Numbered from the stretch's first letter, positions 46,395 to 57,136 are shown. The stretch is DNA of 64,000 nt from Delftia tsuruhatensis (GCF_903815225.1 NZ_LR813084.1:5728001-5792000); one strand, 5' to 3'. Numbers and translations are program-made. The notes: generated by a model from the letters alone, not told the origin.

Positions 46395-47744
46395 ATGGCC
46401 TTGGAAGAACTCTCCACCCAGGTATTGGCGGCGCTGCGCCGCCAGGGCGGCGTGCTTTCCGCGCGCGAGCTGCAGCAATTGCTGGGCGTGAGCCAGCCCA
46501 CGGTGTCGCGCGCGCTGTCCCCGCTGGTCCACTCGGGCCAGGTGCGCAAGGTGGGCGCGGCGCGCTCCCAGCGCTATGTGCTGCCGCGCCAGGTGGCCGG
46601 CGTGGGGACCGAGGTGGCCATCATGCGCGTGGACGCCGGGGGCCATGCCACCCCCTTCGGCCGCATGATCGCGTTGCACGGCGGCGGCTTCTGGGTGGAC
46701 GAGGCCGACGGACACAGCGAGCAGCACGACGGCCTGCCCTGGTTCCTCGACGACATGCGGCCTCAGGGCTTCATCGGCCGCAGCTTCGCGCACAACCACC
46801 CCGAGCTGCAGCTGGGCGGCGATCCGCGCCAGTGGGGCGAGGACGACGTGCTGCGCGCCCTGGCGCGCTTCGGCGAGGACCTGCCGGGCAACCTCATCGT
46901 GGGCGAAGCCGCATTCGAGCGCTTCTTCACCCTGCCGGGCCGCACGCTGCGCGCCGACTCGCCGGCCGACTATCCGCGCCTGGCGATGCAAGCCTTGCAG
47001 GGCACCCATCCAGGCTCCTCCGCGGGCGGCGAGCAACCCAAGTTCTGCTGCACCACGGCCGGGCACAGCGTCATCGTCAAGTTCTCGCCCGCGGGAAGCG
47101 CGCCGGCCGAGCAGCGCATACGCGACCTGCTGGTCTGCGAGCACCTGGCGCTCCAGGTCCTGGCCGGCGAGGGCCTGCCCGCCGCGCGCACGCGGCTGTT
47201 CCTGGACGGTGGCCGCGCCTTTCTCGAATCCGAGCGCTTCGACCGCAGCCAGCCGGCAGCCGACGCCGCGCCACCACCACCGGGCCGCAACCCCGGCCGC
47301 ATCGGCATGGTGTCGCTGCGGGTGCTCGATGCCCAGTACGTAGGCCAGGAAGACAACTGGGCCGCCACCGCCGGCCGCCTGGCCGAGCGCGGGCTCATCA
47401 CCGGGGCCGACGCGCGCAGCCTGCGGCTGCTGGAGGCCTATGGCCTGCTCATCGCCAACAACGACCGGCACTACGGCAACATCTCCTTCGTGCTGCCCGA
47501 CCCGCAGGGCGACTGGGCACTGTCGCCCACCTACGACATGCTGCCCATGCTCTACATGCCCATCAACGGCGAGATCGTGGAGCGCGACTTCACGGCCCCG
47601 CCCCCCACGGCCACCACGCTGGCCGAATGGCCCCGGGCCCTGGAACTGGCATGCCGCTTCTGGGCGTGCGCCGCAGATGACACGCGCATCTCCGACGGCT
47701 TTCGCCACATCGCGCATGCCAACATGAAGTCTCTTTCCGCCTGA
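46395..47744 (+). CDS. yjjJ: HipA-like kinase YjjJ with N-terminal winged helix
   Basis: A 449-residue protein of the HipA toxin-kinase family, YjjJ subgroup. The N-terminal winged helix-turn-helix (about 1-65: LSARELQQLLGVSQPTVSRALSPL) takes the place of a separate HipB. The kinase part has a HipA-like Ser-Gly-Glu-Gln-Pro-Lys region (SSAGGEQPKF), catalytic NNDRHYGNISF and the metal motif PTYDMLPM. HipA phosphorylates glutamyl-tRNA synthetase; the target of YjjJ-type proteins may differ. No hipB or other antitoxin gene is adjacent. Confidence 0.85.
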   Translation: MALEELSTQVLAALRRQGGVLSARELQQLLGVSQPTVSRALSPLVHSGQVRKVGAARSQRYVLPRQVAGVGTEVAIMRVDAGGHATPFGRMIALHGGGFWVDEADGHSEQHDGLPWFLDDMRPQGFIGRSFAHNHPELQLGGDPRQWGEDDVLRALARFGEDLPGNLIVGEAAFERFFTLPGRTLRADSPADYPRLAMQALQGTHPGSSAGGEQPKFCCTTAGHSVIVKFSPAGSAPAEQRIRDLLVCEHLALQVLAGEGLPAARTRLFLDGGRAFLESERFDRSQPAADAAPPPPGRNPGRIGMVSLRVLDAQYVGQEDNWAATAGRLAERGLITGADARSLRLLEAYGLLIANNDRHYGNISFVLPDPQGDWALSPTYDMLPMLYMPINGEIVERDFTAPPPTATTLAEWPRALELACRFWACAADDTRISDGFRHIAHANMKSLSA

Positions 47745-47970
47745 TCAATAGGCAGCCCCAATGGAAATCCATGAACCACCTGTGCATAAGCCATGGAAAA
47801 TCACTGGACAACCCTGTTCCCATCCTCTTGAAAAACCTTTGCACAAGCGGTGCCCATCCTGGCGGCGACCCGCCATCCACATCCGCCATGAAGGGCCGGC
47901 CTGCGCGGGCCTTCGCCCCGCGGCGGGTGCGGGCTGCACAATCGAAGGCCTCTTCATCCGCCAGCCTCCC

Positions 47971-48600
47971 ATGAGCAGCAACACCCTCTCCACCGATCCC
48001 CGCATCGCCGATGTGCTCGCCTACTGGCTGGGCTCGGCGCACCCCGACAATGCAGGCGCCCTGGCCCGAAGGCAGCTGTGGTTCGTCAAGTCCGATGCCA
48101 CCGACGCCGAAATCCGCCAGCGCTTCGGCCCCCTGGTCGAGGAGGCGCTGGCCGGCCACCTGGACGGCTGGGCCGCCACGCCGCTGGGCCGGCTGGCGCT
48201 GCTCGTGCTGCTGGACCAGTTCACGCGCAACCTGTTCCGCGGCACGCCACGCAGCTTCGCCGGCGACCCGCAGGCATTGCGCCTGGCACTTCAAGGCATG
48301 GACCTGGGCCACGACAGGCATGCCGACCTGCCCGACGTGGCGCGCATCTTCTGCTACCTGCCGCTGGAGCACGCCGAGGACATGGCCCTGCAGGACCGCA
48401 GCGTGGCCGCCTTCCAGGCGCTGGCCGATGGCGCCGACGACGGCACGCGCGAATTCCTGGCGGGCACGCTGGACTACGCGCACCGGCACCGCGAAGTCAT
48501 CGCGCGCTACGGACGCTTTCCGCACCGCAACCCCATCCTGGGCCGCCCGAGCACGCCCGAGGAATCGCACTACCTGGCACAACCCGGCTCCGGGTTCTGA
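47971..48600 (+). CDS. DUF924 family protein
   Basis: A 209-residue cytoplasmic helical protein of DUF924 (TPR-like fold, function unknown). Family features seen are VLAYWLGS, RRQLWFVKSDATDAEIRQRFGPL, LLDQFTRNLFRGTPRSFAGDPQA, FCYLPLEHAEDMALQD and GRFPHRNPILGRPSTPEE. ATG at 47971 is the usual start; the frame is open upstream through a non-coding stretch. A strong terminator follows. Stands alone. Confidence 0.85.
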   Translation: MSSNTLSTDPRIADVLAYWLGSAHPDNAGALARRQLWFVKSDATDAEIRQRFGPLVEEALAGHLDGWAATPLGRLALLVLLDQFTRNLFRGTPRSFAGDPQALRLALQGMDLGHDRHADLPDVARIFCYLPLEHAEDMALQDRSVAAFQALADGADDGTREFLAGTLDYAHRHREVIARYGRFPHRNPILGRPSTPEESHYLAQPGSGF

Positions 48601-48628
48601 CAGCAGGGCATCATCCGGCCCGCGCATG

Positions 48629-48662
48629 AAAAAAGGGAACGTGCTCGCACGTTCCCTTTTTT
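48629..48662. terminator. Bidirectional terminator between DUF924 and acyltransferase genes
   Basis: AAAAAAGGGAACGTGC (48629-48644) and its exact complement GCACGTTCCCTTTTTT (48647-48662) flank TC. Converging genes end on both sides. Confidence 0.93.
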
Positions 48663-48678
48663 GCAGCCTCGCAGGCAC

Positions 48679-49791
48679 TCAGGCCGGCTGGGCGTGCCGC
48701 CGGCGTCCCGAATCCCCGGATTCGCCATCGCGCATGCGCAGCGCCCAGCGCTCGATGGTGTAGAAGCTCAGTGCCGACAGTGCCACCGAGATCGCCAGGC
48801 CCAGCACCACCACCACGGGCCAGGAGTGATCGGCGCGCAGATAGCGCACCACGGGGTAGTGCCACAGATACACGCCGTAGGACAGGCGGCCCAGCTTCAC
48901 CAGCGCGGGCGACGACAACATGTCGTAGACCAGGCCCGAGCCCTGGCTGACCGCCACCAGCACCACCACGGCCGCGCATTCAACCACGGTGATGCCCCAG
49001 ACCATGGCGTCCTGGTTGTCCCATTCCAGCGCCATCAGCAGCGGTACGGCCAGCGGCAGCCACATGGCATGGTGCATGCGGGCCTTCACGGCGGCCATGA
49101 AGTCCGGGCGCTCGATCACCAGCGCGGCCAGCAGCGCGCCGGCGAACAGCCCCGAGGCGCGGGTATCGAAGCGAAAGAAGATCTCGTAGAAATGCTGGCC
49201 CTGGTCCACCCAGTACACGCGCCACAGCCAGCTGAGCACCCACAGCAGCGCGATGGGGCGCCACAGCTGGCCGCGCCTGGAAAAGCGAAGCAGCAGCACC
49301 AGCAACGGCGGCCAGACCAGGTAGAAATGCTCCTCCACCGACAGCGACCACATGTGCAGCAGCGTGTCCGGGCTGTCGAAGAAGGCGATGCCGTAGTCGG
49401 CCAGATAGAGGATGGAGACCAGCGCATCGGTATAGATGTCGGTCAGGTCCGGCCACAGCATGGGCGCGAAGATACAGTAGGCGGCCAGGAACAGGGCCAG
49501 CGCCGGCATCAGGCGGAAGAACCGCCGGCGGTAGAAGCGCCAGAAGCCGATGCGCCCTTCGGCGTCATGCTCCATGAGCAGCAGCGAGGTGATCAGATAG
49601 CCGCTGAGCACGAAGAACAGGTCCACGCCGAAGAATGCGCCATCGAACAGCGGCACATGGGCATGCGACAGGATGACCAGCAAGATCGCCACGCCGCGCA
49701 GCCCGTCGAGGGCGCTGTTGTAGCGCAGTTTGAAGTCCTTCACCACCAAAACCAGACACCTTTCCAACACCGGGGCGCAGGCCCCGGCCAT
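48679..49791 (-). CDS. Acyltransferase-3 family membrane protein
   Basis: A polytopic O-acyltransferase (OatA/WecH/NodX-like) that would acetylate or otherwise acylate a surface glycan using a cytoplasmic acyl donor. It has the catalytic-region LDGLRGVAILLVILSHAHVP, FFGVDLFFVLSGYLITSLL, RRRFFRLMPALALF and WSLSVEEHFYLVWP, about ten membrane helices. The ATG at 49791 gives 370 residues but has no ribosome site; a GTG at 49743 with GGAAAGG upstream would give 354 residues and may be the true start. Lone gene, so the glycan is unknown. Confidence 0.85.
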   Translation of the reverse strand: MAGACAPVLERCLVLVVKDFKLRYNSALDGLRGVAILLVILSHAHVPLFDGAFFGVDLFFVLSGYLITSLLLMEHDAEGRIGFWRFYRRRFFRLMPALALFLAAYCIFAPMLWPDLTDIYTDALVSILYLADYGIAFFDSPDTLLHMWSLSVEEHFYLVWPPLLVLLLRFSRRGQLWRPIALLWVLSWLWRVYWVDQGQHFYEIFFRFDTRASGLFAGALLAALVIERPDFMAAVKARMHHAMWLPLAVPLLMALEWDNQDAMVWGITVVECAAVVVLVAVSQGSGLVYDMLSSPALVKLGRLSYGVYLWHYPVVRYLRADHSWPVVVVLGLAISVALSALSFYTIERWALRMRDGESGDSGRRRHAQPA

Positions 49792-50287
49792 GAACAAACC
49801 CCATATGGAAAATGGAGCACGCGGACATGGCGCGGCCGGCCCTGGCGGGGGCGCAACGCATGTTCCAGCGCGATAAGAGAGACGGCACGGCCCAAGGTTC
49901 CCGGAGGATGCGGCAAGCAGGCTCCACGTGCTGCGGCTGCTGCCTTCCCGAGGGATGCGGGCCACCTCGACGGCGGGCCCTGCGTGCACGAACCTGCCCC
50001 GCATGCGCGGGCCCAGGCCGATGAATTTCAGCGAAATCCGATTCTAGCCATCACCGCCGACAGGCGGGCTCGCGTGGGCATATCCATCCGCAGGCACCCT
50101 CCCATCCGTCTTTCTTCGCACGCCGCGAGTATGGGCAGCGCCCCGGCGCGGGAACGTAACAGGAGGTTCTCCATGCCGCCCCCTGCCAGAGACCCCTGCC
50201 CTCCCAAGGCATGAAGCGCGGTCCATCAACAATTTGGAACAAAACGGCGGAAACCCCAATCAGGACAAGAATTACCCGCTATCTTTT
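49792..50287. other. Intergenic region with two overlapping mini-ORFs
   Basis: About 500 bases between acyltransferase and the DTW gene. On the plus strand an exact AGGAGG (50161-50166) stands six bases before ATG 50173, opening a 13-codon Pro-rich frame. Its stop overlaps (ATGA) a 26-codon frame, 50211-50291, which ends inside the DTW gene's last codons. No homology is recognised and coding is unproven. The acyltransferase promoter must also lie here. Confidence 0.4.
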
Positions 50288-51172
50288 TTAATCCTCCGGC
50301 CTACATGCGGACGAGAGCGCATCCCGCAGGCCGCGCAGCGCGGCGCTGCCCGCATCCACCGGCTGCTGGTTCTTGGCGCGCAGGTAGTGCTCGGTGAACA
50401 GCGCCAGATAATTCTCCAGCGCACGGCCCGCGCGCCGGTCCCGGGCATCGCCGGTCAGCTCCAGGCACAGGGCCGCCACCTCGCTGGTACAGAAATGGTC
50501 CTCGCGCCGGGAGCGGCGCAGCCGGTAGCCCGACACCTGGTCGGGATGCAGGCTCAACACCGGAAAGCGGTCCAGGCAGGGGCTCTTGCGAAACATCTTG
50601 CGTGCCTCGGGCCAGGTGGCATCCAGCAGGATGAACAGCGGGCGCCGCTGCGCCACCACGTTCTGCCCGGTCGCGGGCGGAGGCAGCGAATGCACCACGC
50701 GCTCTGCAGGCTCGACGAACTCGCCCGGAAAGACCACGAAGGGCTGCCATTGCGGGTCGTCCAGCAGGGCCAGCAGGCCCGGGTCGGCCTCGGTGCGCGC
50801 CCAGCCGAAGGCATGGGTCTCGGCCACCACGTCGGCGATCAGCCAGCCGGTATTGCTGGGCTTGAGCGGCTCGGCATCGTGCATCAGCAGGCAAAAGCCC
50901 GCCTGCGTGGACAGCAGAGGACGCAGGGCACAGATGCAGTGCGAGGGGCGCAACCGGCAACCCTCGCAACGCTCGCCGCGCGGCCCGCCGCGCGACAGGA
51001 ACGGGCGCGTGCTGCGCGCCAGCCGCTGCGTGCGCAGGCGCGACACCGCATGCGGGGCCACGCCGGAGTCCACGCCGCGCAGAAAGGACAGCGGCACCGG
51101 AGCGGCTGCCGGACGGTCTGCCCCGGGGGGATCGACAGCGGAGGATGCGGTGCAAGCCGGTTCCATGTTCAT
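50288..51172 (-). CDS. DTW domain protein, tRNA-uridine aminocarboxypropyltransferase-like
   Basis: A 294-residue DTW/TDD-family protein; E. coli TapT (YfiP) uses SAM to add an aminocarboxypropyl group to U47 of tRNA. The DTW motif is present as LLDATWPEARKM, and an N-terminal zinc-type CEGCRLRPSHCIC precedes it. An extra 70-residue Arg/Ala-rich N-terminus precedes the domain. The start at 51172 overlaps the methyltransferase stop by ATGA, so translation is coupled. tRNA modification is inferred from family. Confidence 0.85.
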   Translation of the reverse strand: MNMEPACTASSAVDPPGADRPAAAPVPLSFLRGVDSGVAPHAVSRLRTQRLARSTRPFLSRGGPRGERCEGCRLRPSHCICALRPLLSTQAGFCLLMHDAEPLKPSNTGWLIADVVAETHAFGWARTEADPGLLALLDDPQWQPFVVFPGEFVEPAERVVHSLPPPATGQNVVAQRRPLFILLDATWPEARKMFRKSPCLDRFPVLSLHPDQVSGYRLRRSRREDHFCTSEVAALCLELTGDARDRRAGRALENYLALFTEHYLRAKNQQPVDAGSAALRGLRDALSSACRPED

Positions 51173-51780
51173 CCCACGCACTCCAGCTCGAACAGCGGCA
51201 GCTCGGCGCGGCGGCTCAGCCACACGCCGCCGCCCAGCTCCCTGAAATGCTCGGCCAGGCCGCGCCGGTACAGCTCGGCCCGGTGACGGAACAGGCGCGG
51301 ATCGGTCAAGTCCTCGTCGATCACGCCACGCTCGTAATCCTCGCGCGCCACCGCCTCCACATACAGGCCGCCACGGCTCAGGCGCCCCAGGTTGGCCAGT
51401 GCGCGCTTGAGGTCGGGCGGGCTCAGGTAGGGCAGAACGCCCTGGCAGATCACCAGGTCGAAGGGCTCGTGCGGATCATGCGCCGCATAGTCCACCACCG
51501 AGCCGCGCTCCCAGCCATAGCGCCCGCACAGGTACTCGCTGAACTCCACGCCGTGGTAGCTGGCGCCCGGGAAGTGGCGCTGCACGGCCTCGCGCCACAG
51601 GCCGATGCCGCAGCCCACATCGAGCACGCGCCGCACGGGCAGGCGCAGATAGCTCAGGTAGGAGCACACGAAAGCGCCCAGCCGGTTCACATGTTCGGTG
51701 TCGACCACGCTGGTCTTCTTGTCGAAGTAATAGCGCTGGTAGTACGCCTCATCAAACCACTGGTCACTTGCCGATTGCAC
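51169..51780 (-). CDS. Class I SAM-dependent methyltransferase
   Basis: A 203-residue methyltransferase with the SAM motif VLDVGCGIGLWREAV and motif post-I YHGVEFSEYLC; motif II is LVICQGVLPYLSPPDL. The start appears to be GTG at 51780, because AAGGAG lies six bases upstream while the nearby ATG is out of frame. It is translationally coupled to the DTW gene, which might hint at an RNA substrate, but its overall type fits small-molecule enzymes equally well. Confidence 0.82.
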   Translation of the reverse strand: MQSASDQWFDEAYYQRYYFDKKTSVVDTEHVNRLGAFVCSYLSYLRLPVRRVLDVGCGIGLWREAVQRHFPGASYHGVEFSEYLCGRYGWERGSVVDYAAHDPHEPFDLVICQGVLPYLSPPDLKRALANLGRLSRGGLYVEAVAREDYERGVIDEDLTDPRLFRHRAELYRRGLAEHFRELGGGVWLSRRAELPLFELECVG

Positions 51781-51916
51781 GCATGCTCCTTGAAGAAGGC
51801 GCCAGGGACGGCACCGCCGGGCGGGAGTATGGCCCAGAGGGGGTGGTGCGTGCTGCGGTGCGGTATTGGCCGGCGGACACCGGCCACCACACCGCCCTGC
51901 ACGCGCCTTCAGGCCG

Positions 51917-52303
51917 TCAGGCCTTGGGCGGACGGTGCAGCAGGCACAGCTTGTTGCCGTCGGGGTCGCGCAGATAGGCCAGGTACAGGCGACCGCCCGG
52001 CGACGCCTCGCGCCAGCCCGGCGGGTCCTCGCAGGTCACGCCGCCGGCGGCCACCCCGGCGGCATGCGCCGCATCCGCCTGCTCGGGCGACTGCGCCACG
52101 AAGCCGGTGGTCGCACCGTTGCCATGGCAGGCGGACTCGCCATTGATGGGCGTGGAGATGGCGAAGGTGCCGCCCGCGCTGCGGTAGAAATAGCGGTTCT
52201 TGTTGGCCATGCCCGGCGCAACCCCCAGCGCGCCCAGGAAGGCGTCGTAGAACTGCTTGGACTTTTCGAGGTCGTTGACCCCGACCATGACGTGGCTGAA
52301 CAT
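51917..52303 (-). CDS. VOC family (glyoxalase/bleomycin-resistance-like) protein
   Basis: A 128-residue vicinal-oxygen-chelate protein with two beta-alpha-beta-beta-beta repeats. It begins MFSHVMVGVNDLEKSKQFYDAFLGALG and ends LYLAYLRDPDGNKLCLLHRP, both usual. The first metal ligand is His4. Possibly a lyase, dioxygenase or binding protein; the function is not set by sequence. AGGAGG lies before the ATG. Confidence 0.85.
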   Translation of the reverse strand: MFSHVMVGVNDLEKSKQFYDAFLGALGVAPGMANKNRYFYRSAGGTFAISTPINGESACHGNGATTGFVAQSPEQADAAHAAGVAAGGVTCEDPPGWREASPGGRLYLAYLRDPDGNKLCLLHRPPKA

Positions 52304-52433
52304 GCCTGTGCCTCCTTTGTTGAATGGGAGCTGGGATGTTAGCCGCCACGGGCCACGAGGCTGTCACCCAGGCGCACCGCCCCCCAAAGGCCGCCCAGGC
52401 GCACCGGCCGGACACTGCACCGATACTCGGCAC

Positions 52434-53690
52434 ATGCGCCTTCTTCACACCTCCGACTGGCACCTGGGCCAGCACTTCATGGGCAAGAGCCGCCAGGCCG
52501 AACATGCCGCGCTGATCCGCTGGCTGCTGGAACAGGTGGATGTCCAGGCAGTGGACGCCGTGCTCATCGCGGGCGACATCTTCGACACCGGCTCGCCGCC
52601 CAGCCATGCGCGCGAACTCTACAGCCAGCTCGTGGTGGGCCTGCACGCCAAGGGCGTGGCCCTGCTGCTGCTGGGCGGCAACCATGACTCCGTGGCCACG
52701 CTGGCCGAAAGCCGGGCCCTGCTGGCCTGCCTGGACACCACCGTGGTCGCCACCGTGGGAGAGGCCTGCAGCCATGTCGTGCCGCTGCCGCTGCGGCGCC
52801 GGCCCGGCCAGCCCGCCGAGCCCGGCTGCCTGGTCTGCGCCCTGCCCTTCCTGCGCCCGCGCGACCTGGTGCAGAGCCAGGCAGGTCAGAGCGCAGAGCA
52901 AAAGCAGCAGGCCCTGCAATCGGCCATACAGTCCTGCTACCAGGCCGTGCACGCGGCCGCGCTGGAGCGCCGCGCCGCGCTGGGGCTTGCGCTGCCCATC
53001 GTCGCCACGGGCCATCTCACCACCGTGGGCGCCAGCAGCAGCGAATCCGTGCGCGAAATCTACGTGGGCTCGCTGGACGCCTTCCCCACCTCGGCTTTTC
53101 CCCCCGCAGACTACGTGGCCCTGGGCCATATCCACCAGCCGCAGAAGGTCGGCGGGCTGGAGCACATCCGCTACAGCGGCTCCCCCATCGCACTGAGCTT
53201 CGATGAATCGCGCCAGGCCAAGCAGATGCTCCTGGTGGACCTGGACCCTGGCGGACTGCGCGCCGTCACCCCCCTGCCCGTGCCCTGCTTCCAACCCCTG
53301 GCCACGGTCAGCGGCAGCCTGGCTGCCTTGCCCGCGCTGATGAAGGCGGTGGCCGAAGCCGGACAGGGTCGGAGCGTCTGGCTCGAAGTCGTGGTGGAAC
53401 AGGACGACTACCTCGCCAACCTCGGCGAGCGGGTCCAGACCCTGGCCGAAGGCCTGCCCCTGGAGCTGCTGCGCGTCAGACGCCAGCGCGGCCGGCTGGC
53501 GCCCGGCATCGCCGCCCTGGGCGGCGAATCGCTGCACGAGATCAGCCCCGACGAAGTCTTCGAACGCCGTCTGGCGCTGGAAGCCCTGGAGCCCGCCATG
53601 GCCCAGGCCCTCACGCAGCGCTACCGCGCCGTGGTCCAGGGGCTGGATTCCGACGCCACGGCCCATGGGCAGGAGGGGGCCGGCGCATGA
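52434..53690 (+). CDS. sbcD: Exonuclease SbcCD subunit D
   Basis: A 418-residue Mre11-type nuclease subunit that cuts hairpins and protein-blocked DNA ends. Metal motifs are SDWHLGQ (7-13), GDIFD, GNHDS and GHIHQP, with GHLTTVG between. It ends in a Ser/Ala/Gly tail that overlaps sbcC by ATGA. ATG at 52434 is the usual [12 protein letters not shown] start. The two genes form an operon; no nearby regulator. Confidence 0.95.
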   Translation: MRLLHTSDWHLGQHFMGKSRQAEHAALIRWLLEQVDVQAVDAVLIAGDIFDTGSPPSHARELYSQLVVGLHAKGVALLLLGGNHDSVATLAESRALLACLDTTVVATVGEACSHVVPLPLRRRPGQPAEPGCLVCALPFLRPRDLVQSQAGQSAEQKQQALQSAIQSCYQAVHAAALERRAALGLALPIVATGHLTTVGASSSESVREIYVGSLDAFPTSAFPPADYVALGHIHQPQKVGGLEHIRYSGSPIALSFDESRQAKQMLLVDLDPGGLRAVTPLPVPCFQPLATVSGSLAALPALMKAVAEAGQGRSVWLEVVVEQDDYLANLGERVQTLAEGLPLELLRVRRQRGRLAPGIAALGGESLHEISPDEVFERRLALEALEPAMAQALTQRYRAVVQGLDSDATAHGQEGAGA

Positions 53691-56600
53691 AGATCCTCAC
53701 GCTGCGGCTCAGGAATCTCAACTCCCTCAAGGGCGAATGGCGCATCGATTTCACGCAGGCACCCTTCGCGGGCAACGGCCTGTTCGCCATCACCGGCCCC
53801 ACGGGCGCGGGCAAGTCCACGCTGCTGGACGCCATCTGCCTGGCGCTGTACCACCGGACACCCCGGCTGGACAGCATCTCGGCCTCGGCCAACGAGCTCA
53901 TGACGCGCCACACGGCCGACTGCCTGGCCGAGGTCGAGTTCGAGGTCAAGGGCCAGGCCTATCGCGCCTTCTGGAGCCAGCGCCGCGCGCGCGACAAGGC
54001 GGACGGCGCGCTGCAGGCCCCCAGGGTGGAACTGGCCCGGGGCGACGGCACCATCCTCAGCAGCCAGACCCGGGACAAGCTCGACCAGATGGCCGCCATC
54101 ACGGGGCTGGACTTCGCGCGCTTCACCAAATCCATGCTGCTGGCCCAGGGCGGTTTCGCCGCCTTTCTCGAAGCCGGCGCCAACGAGCGTGCCGGCCTGC
54201 TCGAAGAGCTGACCGGCACCGAGATCTACGGCCGAATCTCGCAGAGGGTCTTCGAGCACGCCCGCGATGCGCGCCAGCGCCTGGACCAGCTCAAGGCCCA
54301 GGCCGACGGAGTTCAACTCCTGACGCCCGAAGCCCGCGACGCCCTGCAGGCCCAGGCGGAAAGCATGGTGGACGAACAGGCCGCGCTGCTGGCAGAAACC
54401 CTGCGCACCCAGGCCCAGCACCAATGGCAGCAGCAACTGGCCCAGGCCGCACAGGCGCTGCAGACGGCCCAGGCCGATTGCGCCGACTCCGCCCGCGCGC
54501 TGGAGCAGGCCGCACCCGATCTGCAGCGCCTGGCCAACGACGATCCCGCGCAGGCCCTGCAGCCGCTGCACCAGGCCTGGCAGCGCGCCACGGCAGCCTG
54601 CGAGCAAGGCAGCCAGCAGCTGCGGCAGCTCGGCGACCAGGAACGGCAGGCCCAGTCCCGGCTGCTGGAGCAGCACCGCCATGCCCAGGCCCTGTCCGCC
54701 CGCATGGCCCAGGCCGCGCGGGACACCCTGGCCCGCCAGCAGGCCGAGCACCAGGGCCTGGCGCAGTTCTGCGCCGCCCATGCGTCCCATGCGCTGCTGG
54801 GCGAACGGCTGGGCAGCTGGCGCCAGCAGTTCAAGCTGCGCGCCAGCCAGCAGCAGCAAGCGGCCGGCCAGCAGCAAGCCCTGCACAAGCTCGATGCCGA
54901 CCAGGTGCACATCGCGCACGAAGCCGAGGCCTGCGCCGCCCAGGTGCAGGCCGCCAGCGAGGCCCGTGACCGCGCCCACGCCGCACTGCAGCGCGCGCAG
55001 GACGAGCAGGCGCAGCGCCTTCAGGGCATCGGCGGCATCGCCGAGCTGCGCGCGCGCGAGCAGGCCGAGCAGGAGCGCATGCACCTGTGGCGCCAGGCCG
55101 AATCCCAGGCCGCGCAGCGCCGTGAACTCGCGCGCCAGCAAGCCGCGCTGGAGCAGGAACTGCGCGATGGCCAGGCCCTGGCACGGACACAGGACCAGGC
55201 GCTGCACGCCCTGCGGCAGCAGTACAAGAGCGTCAAGGAACAGGTTGCGGACAAGCAGCAACTGCTGGCCCAGGAGCAGCGCATACAAAGCCTGTCCGAG
55301 CACCGCCACGCCCTGCAGCCGGGCCAGCCCTGCCCGCTGTGCGGCGCGCACGAGCATCCCGCCGTGTCCGCCTATGAGGCGCTGGACGCCTCGGCCACCG
55401 AAGCCGCGCTGCACCGCAAGCAGGAAGAGCTCGACACCCTGCAAACCCAGGGCGAAACAGCCCGTGCCGCGCTCGCGGCCACCACGGCCGCCCAGGCCGC
55501 GCGCCAGCGCCAGGCCGATGAGCTGGACCAGGACATCGCACGCTGGCACGGCGCATGGCAGGGCCTGGCGCAGGCCCTGCCCCTGACGGCCGACAGCTGG
55601 CGGCAGGCCGAGCCCCTGGCCGCATCGGCCCAGGCCTGCGCCCGTCAGCTGGAGCAGCTCAGGCACGCCGTGCAGGCGGCCGACCAGGACGAGCAGGCCG
55701 TGCGGCAGGCCCGGGAGGCGCTCCAGCACGGCAGCCATGTGCTGCAGACCGCGCAAGGCCGGCTTGCACTGCAACAACAGGCCCTGGCCGACAACCGCGC
55801 ACGGAGGGAAGAACTGCTGCAATCCATTGCCCGCCTTCAGGACGAAGCCCGGGCGCTGGATGCGCAGCTGCAGGCCTCGCTGCACGAAAGCGGCCATTGC
55901 TTGCCCGACGATGTCCCGCCCTGGCTGCAGGCGCGCGAGGCCGAATGGCAGCACTGGCAGCAGGCACAGCGCGACCTGCAGCAGCTGGCCCGGTCCCTGG
56001 CCGTGCAGCACAGGGAATGCGAGACCGCCGAAGCCCAGGCGCAACACTGGGCCACCCAGTGGAAGACGCAATCCGAAGCCCTGCGACACCCGGACGATGC
56101 AGCGCCTTCACCCGCCTTGCCACCGCTGGAGCAACTGCCCCTGGCCCTGTCCCGGTGCGCCGGCGACATCGCCGCCGCCACCCAGCAACGGGATGCCCTG
56201 CAAGGCCGGCAGCAACAGGCCCGCGCCGCACTGACCCGTCAACACGAGGAGGCATCCCAGGCCCTGTCCGCATGGCGGGCCGCCCTGGCAGCCAGCCCCT
56301 TCGCGGATGAATCGGCCTACGCCCAGGCGCTGCTGCCCGCGCCCGAGCGCCAGCGCCTGGCCACGCTGCGCCAGCAACTGCAGTCCGCGCAACAGCGCGC
56401 GGCCACCCTGCTGGAAGCCGCGCAGCGCGAACACAGGCAACTGCAATCGCAGGCCCTGACCGACCTGCCGCCCGACGAGATCCAGGCCCGCCTGCAGGCA
56501 CTGCAAGACCGTGGCACCGCCCTCAGCGAACAACTGGGCGGCGTCCGCGCCCGGCTGGACGACGACGAACGCCGCCGCCAGGGCCAGCAGGCCCTGTTCG

Positions 56601-57136
56601 AGCGGATCGCCGCCCAGGCCAGCGACAGCGACCTCTGGCAGCACCTGGACAGCCTCATCGGCTCGGCCCGGGGCGACAAATACCGCCGCTTCGCCCAGGG
56701 CCTGACGCTGGACCATCTGCTGCACCTGGCCAACATCCACCTGGCGCGCCTGCACGGCCGCTATCTGCTGCGTCGCAGGCCCGGAGGCGAGCTGGAACTG
56801 GAGATCGTGGACACCTGGCAGGGCGACACTCCGCGCGACACACGCACCCTGTCGGGCGGCGAGGCCTTTCTCGTCAGCCTGGCCCTGGCCCTGGCGCTGT
56901 CGGACCTGGTCAGCCACAAGACCTCCATCGACTCCCTGTTCCTCGACGAAGGCTTCGGCACCCTCGATGCCGATACGCTGGAAGTCGCCCTCACCGCGCT
57001 GGACCGCCTCAATGACGGTGGCAAGACGATCGGCATCATCAGCCATGTGGAAGCCTTGAAGGACAGGATCGCAGTGCAGGTGAAGGTGGAAAAGTCGGCG
57101 GCAGTGGGGTACTCGAGGCTGGTGATCGCGTCGTAA
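53687..57136 (+). CDS. sbcC: Exonuclease SbcCD subunit C
   Basis: A 1149-residue Rad50-type ATPase partner of SbcD. Walker A GPTGAGKS (37-44), a long Gln/Ala-rich coiled coil, the zinc hook Cys-Pro-Leu-Cys near residues 547-550, then a second coiled coil, signature [13 protein letters not shown] and Walker [13 protein letters not shown]. The size is in the range of the family. It encodes a coiled coil extremely rich in Gln and Ala. Reads through from sbcD. Confidence 0.95.
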   Translation: MKILTLRLRNLNSLKGEWRIDFTQAPFAGNGLFAITGPTGAGKSTLLDAICLALYHRTPRLDSISASANELMTRHTADCLAEVEFEVKGQAYRAFWSQRRARDKADGALQAPRVELARGDGTILSSQTRDKLDQMAAITGLDFARFTKSMLLAQGGFAAFLEAGANERAGLLEELTGTEIYGRISQRVFEHARDARQRLDQLKAQADGVQLLTPEARDALQAQAESMVDEQAALLAETLRTQAQHQWQQQLAQAAQALQTAQADCADSARALEQAAPDLQRLANDDPAQALQPLHQAWQRATAACEQGSQQLRQLGDQERQAQSRLLEQHRHAQALSARMAQAARDTLARQQAEHQGLAQFCAAHASHALLGERLGSWRQQFKLRASQQQQAAGQQQALHKLDADQVHIAHEAEACAAQVQAASEARDRAHAALQRAQDEQAQRLQGIGGIAELRAREQAEQERMHLWRQAESQAAQRRELARQQAALEQELRDGQALARTQDQALHALRQQYKSVKEQVADKQQLLAQEQRIQSLSEHRHALQPGQPCPLCGAHEHPAVSAYEALDASATEAALHRKQEELDTLQTQGETARAALAATTAAQAARQRQADELDQDIARWHGAWQGLAQALPLTADSWRQAEPLAASAQACARQLEQLRHAVQAADQDEQAVRQAREALQHGSHVLQTAQGRLALQQQALADNRARREELLQSIARLQDEARALDAQLQASLHESGHCLPDDVPPWLQAREAEWQHWQQAQRDLQQLARSLAVQHRECETAEAQAQHWATQWKTQSEALRHPDDAAPSPALPPLEQLPLALSRCAGDIAAATQQRDALQGRQQQARAALTRQHEEASQALSAWRAALAASPFADESAYAQALLPAPERQRLATLRQQLQSAQQRAATLLEAAQREHRQLQSQALTDLPPDEIQARLQALQDRGTALSEQLGGVRARLDDDERRRQGQQALFERIAAQASDSDLWQHLDSLIGSARGDKYRRFAQGLTLDHLLHLANIHLARLHGRYLLRRRPGGELELEIVDTWQGDTPRDTRTLSGGEAFLVSLALALALSDLVSHKTSIDSLFLDEGFGTLDADTLEVALTALDRLNDGGKTIGIISHVEALKDRIAVQVKVEKSAAVGYSRLVIAS

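Noticed and set aside
53621-56089. Long minus-strand open frame opposite sbcC
   Set aside because: Composition is Leu/Gly/Gln repeats mirroring the Gln/Ala coiled coil of SbcC; no start signal or recognisable domain.
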